From contig JAPFBL010000368.1 in assembly GCA_026182355.1 (NCBI GenBank), forward strand, positions 434,001 through 498,000: a DNA stretch of 64,000 nt, read 5' to 3'. Within the stretch, counting starts at the first letter, position 1, and the number at the start of each line of letters is the position of its first letter. The DNA is from Hermatobates lingyangjiaoensis (Eukaryota > Arthropoda > Insecta > Hemiptera > Hermatobatidae). The notes under the pieces are model-generated. The model ran no database searches and was not told the origin of the DNA. It saw nothing but the letters and a program-made list of their open reading frames with translations. Positions 34,553-44,604 of this stretch are shown one piece after another. The position numbers and the translations under genes are program-made.

Positions 34553-34886
34553 AGAGGGGACAGGTTAGCTCAGTGGTTAACGTGCCTGCCTCTTGGCTGG
34601 TCCGGGGTTCGATCCCCACCTGGCCCTCGAATTATTCACGCGGGATGTTAATAAATTCGAGTACCTCACCTCTAGAAGAGGACGTTAATCCGTCGGTCCT
34701 GAGCCTGTACAATGTCAGGTACTCATCGTTAAAGATCCTTACTCTAAATGCACTTGAGTTAGGCAAAATTTAGGACTCTCAATGTAGAATCTATAGAATC
34801 ACCGATCAAACAAAAAGTCGGTAAACAGCTGATGTTACCACCGACTGATGTTAGAGCATCGGTTTAAACAAAAAAAAAAAAAAAAA
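34553..34886 (+). mobile_element. tRNA-headed SINE, tail type 2, with target duplication (copy D)
   Basis: The head GGTTAGCTCAGTGGTTAACG (A box) and GGTTCGATCCCCACC (B box) are well preserved. The body continues to TTAGGCAAAATTTAGGACTC. The tail carries CACCGATCAAACAAAAAG and GGTTTAAACAAAA, ending in poly-A. AACTAGACAAC (34542-34552) and AACTAGCCAAC (34887-34897) form an 11-bp duplication with one mismatch, marking both ends. This is the best-preserved copy and could retain Pol III promoter boxes. Confidence 0.85.
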
Positions 34887-35229
34887 AACTAGCCAACACC
34901 CTCCCTTGACTGTTGAATCATCTAGATCTGCGCCACTATGAAACTTACTCAATCAGGATTCTGAATTATAGGGTATAAATGTCTAAATATGGACAAATGT
35001 TAAACGCTAGTTTTACCTTTTCACACTTTTTTTAATATTTGGTAGCCTTATGTGGAATCACTGAAAACGATTTAAGAAAAAAATCCTAAAGAAAGTAATT
35101 GTAGGGTAAAATTTTTTTGGTTAACGCCTGAACAAGAACCCTACGCGCTATACTATTAAATTTTTATACTTCCAATTTTTTAAAATTTTTATACTTTCAA
35201 TTAAATTTTTATACTTTTTTATACTATTA

Positions 35230-35320
35230 AATATTATATGTGGAGACTATTTCATTAGCTTTTTATCCTATAATGAGTAAATACTATGTAATAACTGATT
35301 GCACTACCTTAGAATTAACG
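35230..35320 (+). repeat. PLE-type outer end
   Basis: ATATGTGGAGACTATTTCAT and ATAATGAGTAAATACTATG with TAATAACTGATTGCACTACC match 19960-20035. Confidence 0.55.
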
Positions 35321-35486
35321 AAAATAATTTGTAACCTCTAGAATTCCTTTAACTTTTACCACAGCATTTTGTTTTAATATATTTTAATCTGAATAATTTA
35401 CTATCCATTGTTCGTATATTTTTAGATGTTTTAATAGTTTTCAAATCCAGTTAAAAACAATCATTTATTATTGTTATTACCATGTA

Positions 35487-35951
35487 TTTTTTTTACCATC
35501 TACATAGACATATAACAAGATTTCACATAAACATGTGAAATAACAATCAACGTCCAAACTACAATAAGAAATGAGGAAAAGGACTAAGATATTTCAACCG
35601 TAACAAGTAGTCTTCGTCAGAATCAAAAACTCAACTTTTTTTGTTATTGTTTAAACCGATCCCCTAGCGGTGATAATGTCAACCGTCTACCGGCCTTTTG
35701 TTTGATCGGTGATTCACAGATTCTAAATTCGGAGTCATTTTACCTAACTCAAGTGCATTTTGATTAGGGATCTTTAACGAGTACTTGTTATTGTATATGC
35801 TCGGGACCGACATCTTAACACCCTCTCCGAGGGACGACATTATCAGATTTATTCACCACCCGCGTTAACAAATCGAGCGTCAGGTGGGGATCGAACCCCG
35901 GACTACCAGCCCAGAGGACGAGTACGTTAACCACTGAGCTAACCTGGCACC
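35487..35951 (-). mobile_element. SINE (copy E) with transduced PLE-like segment, 13-bp target duplication
   Basis: The minus-strand SINE head is at 35951 (TGCCAGGTTAGCTCAGTGGT, B box GGGGTTCGATCCCCACC), with a type 2 tail to about 35641. After AACAATAACAAAAAAAGTTG the insertion continues into a PLE-like ACCG..CGGT segment (35520-35635, boxes at 35592-35620) and ends in GGTAAAAAAAAT. TTATTACCATGTA occurs exactly at 35474-35486 and 35952-35964 on either side of the whole unit. The simplest reading is one retroposition event of a SINE transcript that read through into the downstream PLE fragment. Independent insertions remain possible. Confidence 0.7.
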
Positions 35952-35969
35952 TTATTACCATGTAAGTGC

Positions 35970-37185
35970 ATAATAACTTATTTTTATAATAAAAATAAAA
36001 TGTCTGTTTTTGATGAAAGTCTATATTTTGAAATAGTCAGTTTGATGATAGAGGACAGTGGTTTCATACAGTCCAAGCAGCATATTGTCTCCCACCAGCT
36101 ACACTAACAGAGTACATTCTTCCTGTTATTTACTTTACTCTCCTTCTTTCTCATTTTGTTGATAGCAGGAGATTTGTCTCTCTTTCGCAGTCATACTGAC
36201 TGGCTGATATTGTAGTTTTGATCTCAACAGTAAAGTATTCGAAAGTAAAGAACCATAGACTCCGACGCATATTTCAGAATTGATAATTTTACCTAATTCA
36301 ACAAATTGATTATAACCTTATCATACTGACAAATATTAAGCCTGTATGATAAGACGTTATCTGGAAGAAAACATAAACCCGTGAATTTATTATCATCTTG
36401 ACAATTGCTTAAGTTGAACTCAGGTAACTGTGAGAAAGTTTTAATTAGAAGTTATCTTAATAAGATAATAATTAACATTAATTATGTTATAGGATAACTA
36501 AAAGAGGATAAGATATATCAAAAAGTTATAACATCCATAAGATGTCTATAATCTTAAGAAGTTATCTCACATATCTTCAAAAGTTAAACCCCATGATGAT
36601 AACCTATATATTTATATCATAAATATTAAATATATGCAACACTGTTCAGTGATTTTTCATTTGTGATATAGTAGAAATTATGAAATAGCCTCTGTATAGA
36701 AGCATTAATGTTCCATGGGACTGAAGTTATCGCTGTTCAACGAAACACATATTTTAAATTGGAATCGCACGCATTTATTTTATTTTTTTCTTTTTTGGCA
36801 TTACTTTACTAACTTTGATAATCGATTTCCGTAATTATAGCCGCCAAAATAATAAAGCTTCAGAAACTTTTAACACAGTCCTAGGAAAGAAAGTTTAAAC
36901 TTTTGACATTTCTCGTTTCCATTCCATAATATCGATAAACTTTTAATCATCCTTGTGGTAAGTTCTTTCTAGAACTGCTGTAAAACCCCTTGTGTCTACG
37001 TCATTCTTCAATGTAATGAAAAATTTGTAATAGTTAACCCAAAAAAAAATGACTAACGTAGGTCAATAACATGAACAGTATAGTTTGTTCATTAAAAGCA
37101 GTTGAGAAATCGGCGGCTCTAGGTACCGACAGAGTAGTGCTATATATATAAGCGTGCATTTTTGGATTACCACTACCACATTTTG
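35970..37185. other. AT-rich interval, nothing recognised
   Basis: A TATA-like run (GCTATATATATAAGCG) sits at about 37139-37154 with no gene beside it. Otherwise featureless. Confidence 0.5.
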
Positions 37186-37196
37186 ACGTTTAACTG

Positions 37197-37542
37197 TAGG
37201 TCAGGTCAGGTCAGGTCAGGTCAGGTCAGGTAGCAATTCCAGTCCCACAAGGGAACACTCGTAGGCCGAGCATTGGCCCTTTTTGATATCACACAATAAA
37301 GATTGATTCTACAGTGAAAGTCCTAAATTTTGCCTAACTCAAGCGTATTTAGCGTAGGAATCTTTAACGAGTACCTGACATAGTACAAGCTTGGGACCGA
37401 CAGCTTCGTATCCACTTCGAAGAATGACGTGCTTAGATTTATTCACCTCCCGCGTGAATAAATCGAGGGCTAGGAGGGGATCGAACCCCGGTCCTATCAG
37501 TTCAGAGGCGAGTATGTTAACCACTGAGCTACCCTGGCCCCC
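37197..37542 (-). mobile_element. tRNA-headed SINE, tail type 1, exact 11-bp duplication (copy F)
   Basis: Head at 37542 on the minus strand (GGGGCCAGGGTAGCTCAGTG, B box GGGGTTCGATCCCCTCC), a complete body, and a tail ending in about six tandem CCTGA units (37199-37231). ACGTTTAACTG at 37186-37196 and 37543-37553 is an exact target duplication. The pentamer tail therefore belongs to the SINE and is not a telomeric array. Confidence 0.9.
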
Positions 37543-37559
37543 ACGTTTAACTGCAATGT

Positions 37560-38730
37560 GCTATATCCACTTATAATCATAGCAGATAAACGGAAAAACT
37601 GATGTATATGTTGTATATAGAAGGAAAAAAATGGACTCAAGAAATAAACTACTTCTAAATGTCTTAAAAAATAGATTGTATTCGGTTCATTTTAAAGAAA
37701 AAAGTGCTTTATAATTCACGTTAGGAGTTTAATCACGTGTAACATTTTAAAAATGTGTTCATTAATAAATGAACAAAACAATCCTTAATATAGTTACATT
37801 TAAAATGTTAATGAAGTAATTTATGGTTAAACCAGTTCACACGTTTTGTATAAAAAACACGATTGAGCGAATCGCTAAGCACAGTGAGAGGCCAGAAGTC
37901 ACGGAAAAGTTTACAAACGTGACTGAAAGGTAAAATAAAGCATACTTTTTGCCGTCTTACCAATAATAATATAAGTAGTTTTCTAACTTTACCTATATTA
38001 GACATATAAATAAGCAGCATTGCTTATTCTATTGGTTAGTAAGGTAAAAAATATTTAAGAAAAAAACAAACAGCTGTGTGCTCCTGCATTTTTTGATTTC
38101 CTTTGAAATGTTTTGAGGTTGGTGAAGAGGTCACTAATCATTCTGTTTACCCCATCGGCACAATTCTCTCTTCACATCCTCTCTGTGACGTCCGTTTTTG
38201 TCCTACTCATAGGCCTTTCCCTTCAAAAAGTTTTATTTTTATTTTAAAATGTCAAAGGATCAATTATTTGATAATTTAATATTTGATATTCAGTGATTGT
38301 TTTACAATTATCGCTATTTTACATTTGCTTTTATTTATGATAAACTTAAGTTGAATTCAGCAGAGGAGTATTCTTTAACATATTGTTTAAACATTTGGGG
38401 AATAACAATGAGTTCTGGCTACATCCCAAATTAAGAAATTTGTAAGTAGGACTACTTCAAGTAGTCTTCTACTTCTCAAAATTAAATACAATTGACCCAG
38501 ATTTAGAGACCCATCCAAACACGAATGTAATATCCCAGCTCATTTCCTACTTAGACCGGACCCATGTGTACCCGGTGAAGGTTGTGTGTCCTCTGGCTGA
38601 CTGATTCTCATAGTGGATCAATCAGTGAATGATCAAAAATAAAGTAAAATGATAAGTTTAAAAATTTATTTTAATTTTTATGTTAAAATTTTTAATATTT
38701 TAATACTTGTTTTAATTTAATTTTAGACAT
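37560..38730. other. Unassigned interval
   Basis: AT-rich with a somewhat GC-richer patch at 38500-38640. No splice-flanked frame or repeat ends were found. Confidence 0.45.
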
Positions 38731-38733
38731 AGA

Positions 38734-39306
38734 CAGGGTAGTTACTAGAAAAGCGGAAATTCGAACGTCAGATTAGATGATGAATATAATGCTTGATTTT
38801 AACATAACATTCTTGCTTACTCATTTCTATTTTGATCCCTTTTTGATTTGTTTAAGTTTTTGTTTTGATAACCCAGATGATGGCAGAAAATAGGAAACAG
38901 CTTTAAGACTTTCAAAGGCAAGTGAAGGTGGTTAGAGGTGGCATCCAACCACTTCAAAGTTGCAACAACATTATTAAAATGATGCCAAGTAATCGTTGAA
39001 AAAAAATGTGGTAACACAGCTAGAGATTTTGTCAGAAACCAAGTTGGATTTTCATTTTTAAAAAGAATTATCAGTTGCCTTTGAAAGTCTCAAAGCACTT
39101 TCCTATTTCCTTCCACTATGTGGGTATCAAAAATAAAACGTAAAACCAATCAAGAAGGGGCCAAAATAGAAAGCAGTAAACACGCATTTTATTCACGATC
39201 TCATCTGACCTTCAAATTTTACCACCTTTGTAAAAGTATTTCTTTTAAAAAAATACATTTTTTTTGAGTGTTTGATAAATTTTCCGCTTTTTTAGCGACT
39301 ACCTTG
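38734..39306. mobile_element. Non-autonomous DNA element with 28-bp inverted ends
   Basis: CAGGGTAGTTACTAGAAAAG (CGGAAATT) at the left and (AATTTTCCG)CTTTTTTAGCGACTACCTTG at the right are imperfect inverted repeats. An internal inverted repeat (CTTTAAGACTTTCAAAGGCA against TGCCTTTGAAAGTCTCAAAG) nests inside. No target duplication was confirmed, so the superfamily is open. Confidence 0.6.
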
Positions 39307-39471
39307 TAGTTTATAGAAAGCTGGATGTGTTTGTACATCCAGGTTATCCAAATATTAGCGGTTATCCTAAGTTTCATGTGGAATTTCACAAAAATTCATT
39401 GCTTAACTCTTACATATTTTTACAAACAGTTTTCTAGCGAAACAAAAAAGAACTCTAATGCAACTGTTCTG

Positions 39472-39657
39472 ATTTATTTACAGGATCAAGAGGCATTGTA
39501 TTCAAAAGAGAAGGCTTCACGACAAACAGCCATCAGTATGGTGTTTGGATTGTACGAACTTCTTCTGTTGCTATATCAAACCTTCTATCATCTAGTAGAA
39601 GAGCTCTACTTATATTTCCCATTAAGATTGAGTGGACTTAGTCATCCATCAAGATAA
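39472..39657 (+). other. Possible exon with hydrophobic N-terminal anchor
   Basis: A good acceptor (CTGATTTATTTACAG) precedes an open frame DQEALYSKEKASRQTAIS. Then Met in good context starts MVFGLYELLLLLYQTFYHLV and continues EELYLYF, a strongly hydrophobic segment. The frame ends at a TAA at 39655-39657. Short-chain dehydrogenases of the SDR16C type begin with a similar anchor (family knowledge), but the following glycine-rich cofactor motif is not visible and no donor is convincing. It may be a first exon, a pseudo-exon or chance. Confidence 0.2.
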
Positions 39658-39669
39658 CCTTCTAGCTTT

Positions 39670-40725
39670 TCTGGAAGAACTCACCACTAGGAGTGGACAT
39701 TTCCTTCGATCATTAGTTCTCATGACAGGCAATTGTAATCAAGGGTCAAATTAGAAACCCCAGAGCAATACTACATGTATCAATTAACTATAAAAGTATC
39801 ACTCGTTATTTGACCTTCTGAATTCTATTTACATAGTTTAACCAGAGTCTTTGGCTAAGTCATTTTTTAAAATGAAAATTAAAGTAATGTCTATAGAGCA
39901 TTCCAGCACTGTATAACCGATCACTCTTTTAAATAGCTGTTCTAGTAAAACTTACTTGTTCTTTCAAAGTTCTTTAAAACACATATTTTTTAAGACAAGT
40001 AAAACGATATTTACAGTTAAATTAATCAACCACTACTAAGAAACATTTAAATATTATTTTTGATCACACCAGACCTCTTTCTCTATTCCCATACTGCATA
40101 TGTCAGACCATTGTCATGGTCGAGATCTCTCCAAATTATTTAACCAATGTTAGGTTAGTTATGAGTCGAGGTTTATCATTACCATTAATTTATGACAATG
40201 GACATTACATACTGCAGTTTATCAAGGACATCCAGTCAGCGGTGTTACATTATCATCAACGACACCTACCGGAGAAGAATGAACTATCAGTGATTTATTA
40301 TCAATTATTATTTACAAGTTATGTAATTTAATAACTTTAGTTGCAAAGTTATTATTATTGGTATTATTTTTATGTCGTTTTACCAATGCCACACATATAA
40401 CCTTCACAACTTTTATGTCATATTGGAGACATAATACTTTCCCAAATACGAGTAAATACTACACAGTAACAGATTGTTGAATTAATGAACTTTTATGTAA
40501 TTAAAGGAGAGAAAGGCATTCCATTATTCATTCGGCATTCATTAAGAACGAGTAAATCGCGTTAACTGCCGACATAATGGCAAAGGGTGTTACCTATTCC
40601 AATGGTAACCACATCCCAATTCTAAAGGGCAACATTTGCTTGTAAATCACCTATACTTCATATTTCTATTCTTAATTTTTCCAATGTAAAATTAATAATT
40701 TTTATATTTCAAAGAATTTTATTTC
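39670..40725. other. Unassigned interval with one PLE-type outer end
   Basis: ATTGGAGACATAATACTTTC and ACGAGTAAATACTACACAGTAACAGATTG (about 40423-40476) are a worn outer end. Nothing else was recognised. Confidence 0.4.
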
Positions 40726-40728
40726 TGT

Positions 40729-40985
40729 CTAAGAAAAAAATCTGGAGTGGCCTGCACTCAACTTCACTATAAGTAAACTTAATATCAAACTTCTTGGGTG
40801 TATAATATGTAACGTCCCATTTGAGCATAATATAAATGTCTAAATGCGAGAGGTTTATTAGTCTTTCATTCCTGGAGGTAGTACAGAGAGTGATTGCTCC
40901 ACATAAATATATATATATATGTATATGCTTATTTCTGTATATCACACCACTGATCCATATAATATCATTAGTATCACTAAAGCAG
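40729..40985 (+). repeat. Unnamed dispersed repeat, uninterrupted copy
   Basis: GGAGTGGCCTGCACTCAACT, AATATCAAACTTCTTGGGTG, CATTCCTGGAGGTAGTACAG and ATCACACCACTGATC are matched on the minus strand by 51545-53480, where a hAT element interrupts it. On the minus strand RNERLINLSHLDI and KWDVTYYTPKKFDI are partly conserved between the copies, so it may derive from coding sequence. Fragments occur at 55905-55960 and 56865-56935. Confidence 0.6.
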
Positions 40986-40999
40986 TAATAACATTTTTG

Positions 41000-41740
41000 A
41001 AAAGGGAAAGTGTAGATTTCGTGTTACGAAATAATCTCTTACGGGAGAACATGACTTTTGTTCTCTTACACAGTATATCTGACCATCTTCTACATTGACA
41101 ATGTAATATAAAGTTTCCCATTTAAAACTTGGAAATATTCCTGTTTTATCTGCAAATTGTCAGAAACATGTAAGAAAAAATGTCGTTTAAGATCATTTTT
41201 AATTTAAGATGTAGGATAATTTAATTTATTATTTTTCAAAGAATGTTTTCAATTTTGAATTATGTTTTATATTTTGGTTTTCTATAAAATTATTATACTG
41301 GAAATTTTATGGTATGCTAGTGTTTTTCAAAAAATCACTTTTCTTTACATTTCCAAATATCATAAAAATCCAATTTACTTTGATCGAATGTTACATTTCT
41401 CCTGCTGTCCTCTGTTATAAGTTTAATCTAAATGTATATTGAGAAAAAATATATTAGTAATTAGCCAGTTTTACGCACTCAAATCAAATTCAAATCCGGC
41501 TTTTCAGTATAATTTAGAATTTTTATAGCTGGAAAGATTACATTTTTTTAAAATAATAGATCGGAGCTATTAAACAAGATTATTAAAAAAAAAAATGGAA
41601 ATAAAATAATTCATATTATGTTGAGAACATAATATGAAAGAGTCCATTCCTCACACTTCAATATTACCCTAAGTTAGAATGATTCATAAACAAAAAAATT
41701 GCACAGATATTAAGTTTTGTTCAGGGGTGCAACATATAGA
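41000..41740. other. AT-rich interval with one short perfect hairpin
   Basis: TCATATTATGTT-GAG-AACATAATATGA (41611-41637) is a perfect 12-bp hairpin. Nothing else was found. Confidence 0.5.
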
Positions 41741-42129
41741 TTGATTAGAGCATTTTCTGAGACAAATCCATCGTATCATAGAAAGCATCAGAAATTATAT
41801 GTTTGATTGGCGTTGATTTTTTACATGTAAGAATTTTATTCTTTGGCATTTCATATTAAGTTATTAAAATAGTAAAAAAATTGTCATTAAAACTCTAAAT
41901 ATCAATTTTATTTCAGAGTGGATTCATTAAAAAAATTCAGTGTTACCAACTACTAATCAGTGTAAACAACTACTAATCAATGTTACCGACTAAATAATCA
42001 GTGCTTAACTATCATTCAGTGTTACCACCTACTTATAAATTAAGATGTAAAACTTCTTTTCATTAAAATCATTCATCTTTAAACAGGATTGAATTAAAAA
42101 CATTAAACAATACTTTTCATGTACTCATA

Positions 42130-43040
42130 CGAGGGTCGTCCAGAAAATAAGTTCCGTTTTGGTCTGTAGGGCGGTAGGAGTGGTTTTTGCCAAATCCGGC
42201 AACACCGCTCGAAAGAGGAGAGGTGGGGGATAAATGAGAGGTGGGGGAACCTCAGTCGGTCAATTACCAACGTCAGGCAGTAGTTGAAATGGAGCCCTCC
42301 ATGTCACGTCCCGCCACCTCGATCCCCGTTCCCTTCGAGTTGTTTAGTGATTCAATTTCTTTATGCACAGGGTTTCAAATCAGTTCAACTTCACGAACAG
42401 CTCATTTCTGTTTATGAGAAGGTGTAATGAGTGAATCAATGGTGAGGAGATGGGTACGTGAATTTAAGGCGGGAAGACATTCAGTCTCTAGGGACCCACC
42501 GGTGGAAAATTTCCGAAAGTCAAGTTTTTCCGAGACGATCACATGGATGAGGGATCTGAGATGTCTGGGAAACTCAGGTGGGTTCATCCAGGGTTGAACG
42601 ACGATCTTTGCGAATTGCATTGTCGATTTCTGTGACATTTCGTCGTCACAACTGGGCTGCCTCTCCACTTTCATCCTCAAGTGAATGTCTTCCCGCCTAT
42701 AATTCACGTACCCATCTCCTCACATTGATTCACTCATTACACCTTCTCCAATAAACAGAAATGAGCTGTTCGTGAATTTGAATGATTTGAAACCCTGTGC
42801 ATAAAAATTGAATCACTCCGCGCAAAACAACTCGAGAGGGAACGGGATCGAGGTGGGGGACGTGACATGGAGGGCTCCATTTCAACTACCTGCCTGACGT
42901 TGGTAATTGACCCACTGAGGTCCCCCACCTCTCATTCTATTCCCCACCTCTCCTCTTTCGAGCGGTGTTGCCGGATTTGGCAAAAACCACTCCTACCGCC
43001 CTACAGACCAAAACGGAACTTATTTTCTGGACGACCCTCG
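42130..43040. mobile_element. Palindromic mariner derivative, TA duplication
   Basis: Ends CGAGGGTCGTCCAGAAAATA and its reverse complement are flanked by TA (42128-42129, 43041-43042). The inverted sequence is not just a short terminal repeat. About 355 bp at each side (42130-42483 and 42682-43040) are near-identical reverse complements around a 198-bp centre. Both arms therefore carry the same 5' region of a mariner, including the start of the transposase gene, and the normal 3' half is missing. It cannot encode a complete transposase and would depend on one supplied elsewhere. Confidence 0.85.
42402..42930 (-). pseudogene. mariner transposase N-terminal fragment
   Basis: Across several minus frames the sequence gives GVIQFLCTGF, SVYWRRCNE, RWVREL.AGRHS, IDNAIRKDRRSTLDE and SLIHVIVSEKLDFRKF. 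These are the two helix-turn-helix regions that precede the DDD catalytic core in mariner transposases (family knowledge). Frameshifts separate the pieces. The sequence then runs into the inverted arm, where RRWVREFKAGRHSVSRD is read on the plus strand. No catalytic aspartate region is present. Confidence 0.7.
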
Positions 43041-43327
43041 TACATTTAAAGCTTCTATTGGACGATAGACGCTTTCACGTCTCAACTACTGTGTTTTTTC
43101 TTCTCTTTCTACTTCTCCTTTCCTGAAGATTGCAAGAAATCCGAAAATAACGTGATATTATCACGTTCTCATTCAAACCACAACACCAGAACGAATCCTA
43201 TAATACCATATTCATATTCCACAATTTAATAATCAATCTAAATATGATATTAAGTTTTGTTGAATTGTGCAAAATATAGGTTGCATTTTGTTAGGCAGAT
43301 CTAATTCATCATACCATGAAAAGCATG

Positions 43328-43425
43328 GAAAGCGGTTTCTAGATAGATCACCAAAGTTAAACATTACTGGGCGTGGAGATGCTTGGATGGGTGACATCAC
43401 ATGCGGTTAGCTCCCTCAGTAATGG
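43328..43425 (+). pseudogene. 5S rRNA-derived sequence
   Basis: GATCACCAAAGTTAAACATT, ACTGGGCGTGGAGATGCTTG and GATGGGTGACATCACATGCG follow the order and spacing of the 5S rRNA internal promoter and 3' half (AAGTTAAGC, GGGC, CTTGGATGGGTGACC in typical animal 5S). The 5' third is degraded, so it is a 5S pseudogene or the head of a 5S-derived SINE. Downstream text (GTAATGGTTGTATGCTCATG) lacks an obvious poly-A tail. Confidence 0.7.
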
Positions 43426-43519
43426 TTGTATGCTCATGGTTTACAAATTACAATACAAGTCAAATGTTCACCACTTTGTAGAGCCCTAAAATTTTTAAAT
43501 GTATCTGTGATGGTATATC

Positions 43520-43660
43520 ATATGTGACGAAAAATGACTAAGATCATTCAACCGTAACAAGCGGTCTTCGTAAGAGTCAGTTGGGTTTTTTACTCTGACG
43601 AAGACCGCTTATTACGGTTAAAGATCTTAGTATTTTTCCCTTTTCATTGTGGTTTGTATT
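43520..43660. repeat. Inverted pair, ACCG..CGGT family, 50-bp arms
   Basis: ACTAAGATCATTCAACCGTAACAAGCGGTCTTCGTAAGAGT is mirrored by ACTCTGACGAAGACCGCTTATTACGGTTAAAGATCTTAGT with about 14 bp between. The plus CTGACGA box is intact, but GAAA became TAAA. Confidence 0.7.
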
Positions 43661-43694
43661 GTGTATTGTGTTTTGTATTGTGGTTAGATCATTG

Positions 43695-43696
<2 letters not shown>

Positions 43697-43745
<49 letters not shown>

Positions 43746-43749
43746 TATT
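43697..43749. repeat. AT microsatellite
   Basis: About 50 bp of TA dinucleotides. Confidence 0.95.
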
Positions 43750-43764
43750 TACATGTGAGATTAA

Positions 43765-44072
43765 ATTTTCTGCCTACTTTTGTCTAAATCAGTTTTTATG
43801 ATTTCTTTTCCAAATCTCGTATTAGTCCTTTAAATTCTCCAGGAACTAGGTATATTAACTCACCATATGATCTTCTGTCTATTTTTATGGACATAACCAT
43901 GATATTTAAAAATGGACAGAAGATTATATGGTGAGTTAATATACCTAGTTCCTGAAGAATTTAAAGAACTAATACCAGATTTGGAAAAGAAATCCAAAAA
44001 ACTGATTAAGACAAAAGTAGGCAGAAACTTTAATCTCACATGTATAAATGAAGGACTGTTCCCCAAATATAC

Positions 44073-44105
<33 letters not shown>
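43765..44105. pseudogene. Divergent pair of PLE N-terminal fragments
   Basis: The plus arm (43912-44080) reads MDRRLYGELIYLVPEEFKEL, then IPDLEKKSKKLIKTKVGRNF and NLTCINEGLFPKYTN, the N-terminal box of Penelope-like proteins. The minus arm (43905 down to 43765) is its inverted copy. The two read away from a centre at about 43908. An AT microsatellite lies just beyond each arm. No reverse transcriptase follows. Confidence 0.65.
44075..44105. repeat. AT microsatellite
   Basis: About 30 bp of TA dinucleotides directly after the N-terminal box, at the same relative place as at 63715. Confidence 0.9.
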
Positions 44106-44106
<1 letters not shown>

Positions 44107-44138
44107 CAAATTCAATAATATATCAACCGTTGGATAGA

Positions 44139-44431
44139 ATAGGTGTCTAATGCAATCGGGATTCGGTCAATTTTCCAGGATCAAAATCAAACTCTCAATG
44201 CCGACGTTTCGGTTTTATTTAAAACCTTTTTCATAGGCATATTTTTGTTTTTTCACAACTGTAATATTCCATTTTGATGTTAGTTATATGTTGATGTTTA
44301 TATATGATTTCTTGTCATCCTTTGTTTGTAGGCCTATGAAAAAGGTTTTAAATAAAACCGAAACGTCGGCATTGAGAGTTTGATTTAGATCCTGGAAAAT
44401 TGACCGAATCCCGATTGCATTAGACACCTAT
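44139..44431. repeat. Long inverted repeat, GGTTTT/AAAACC family, about 102-bp arms
   Basis: Arms 44139-44240 and 44330-44431 are near-perfect reverse complements (AGGTGTCTAATGCAATCGGG...CCGACGTTTCGGTTTTATTT). Each has the layout of the other ribozyme-like segments, CCTATGAA-AAAGGTTTT-AAAT-AAAACC-GAAACGTCGGC. The pairing stem and GAAAC are kept, but CTGAnGA is replaced by CTATGAA. Confidence 0.75.
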
Positions 44432-44439
44432 ATATATAT

Positions 44440-44470
<31 letters not shown>

Positions 44471-44600
44471 TCTATATATATATATTATTATAATATTATA
44501 TATAATAATTCATAGTATATATATAATATTATATATAATACGTAGATTATATAATTATATATATATATAAATTATATATATAATTTTTTTTCTTTTCTAT
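44430..44600. repeat. Imperfect AT-rich array
   Basis: Nested TATA/ATAT runs with internal symmetry. Confidence 0.85.
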
Positions 44601-44604
44601 TTTT

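Larger units (their letters stand above)
41745..43160 (+). repeat. Dispersed terminal-type repeat, copy 2, split by mariner
   Basis: 41745-42129 and 43041-43160 together match 1-515. The left part includes TGATTTTTTACATGTAAGAAT and the right part GACGCTTTCACGTCTCAACT and CTTTCCTGAAGATTGC. The boxes CTGAAGA (43123-43129) and GAAA (43143-43146) are kept. Confidence 0.65.

Noticed and set aside
34553..34640. Intact-looking tRNA A and B boxes
   Set aside because: The boxes belong to a SINE with target duplications and a long non-tRNA body. No cloverleaf 3' half or acceptor stem can be drawn, so it is not a tRNA gene.
37139..37154. TATA-like promoter GCTATATATATAAGCG
   Set aside because: No start codon or exon downstream. 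AT runs are common here.
40116..40331. 71-codon open frame with an internal CTGCAG acceptor-like site
   Set aside because: No matching donor or homology. Equally likely by chance.
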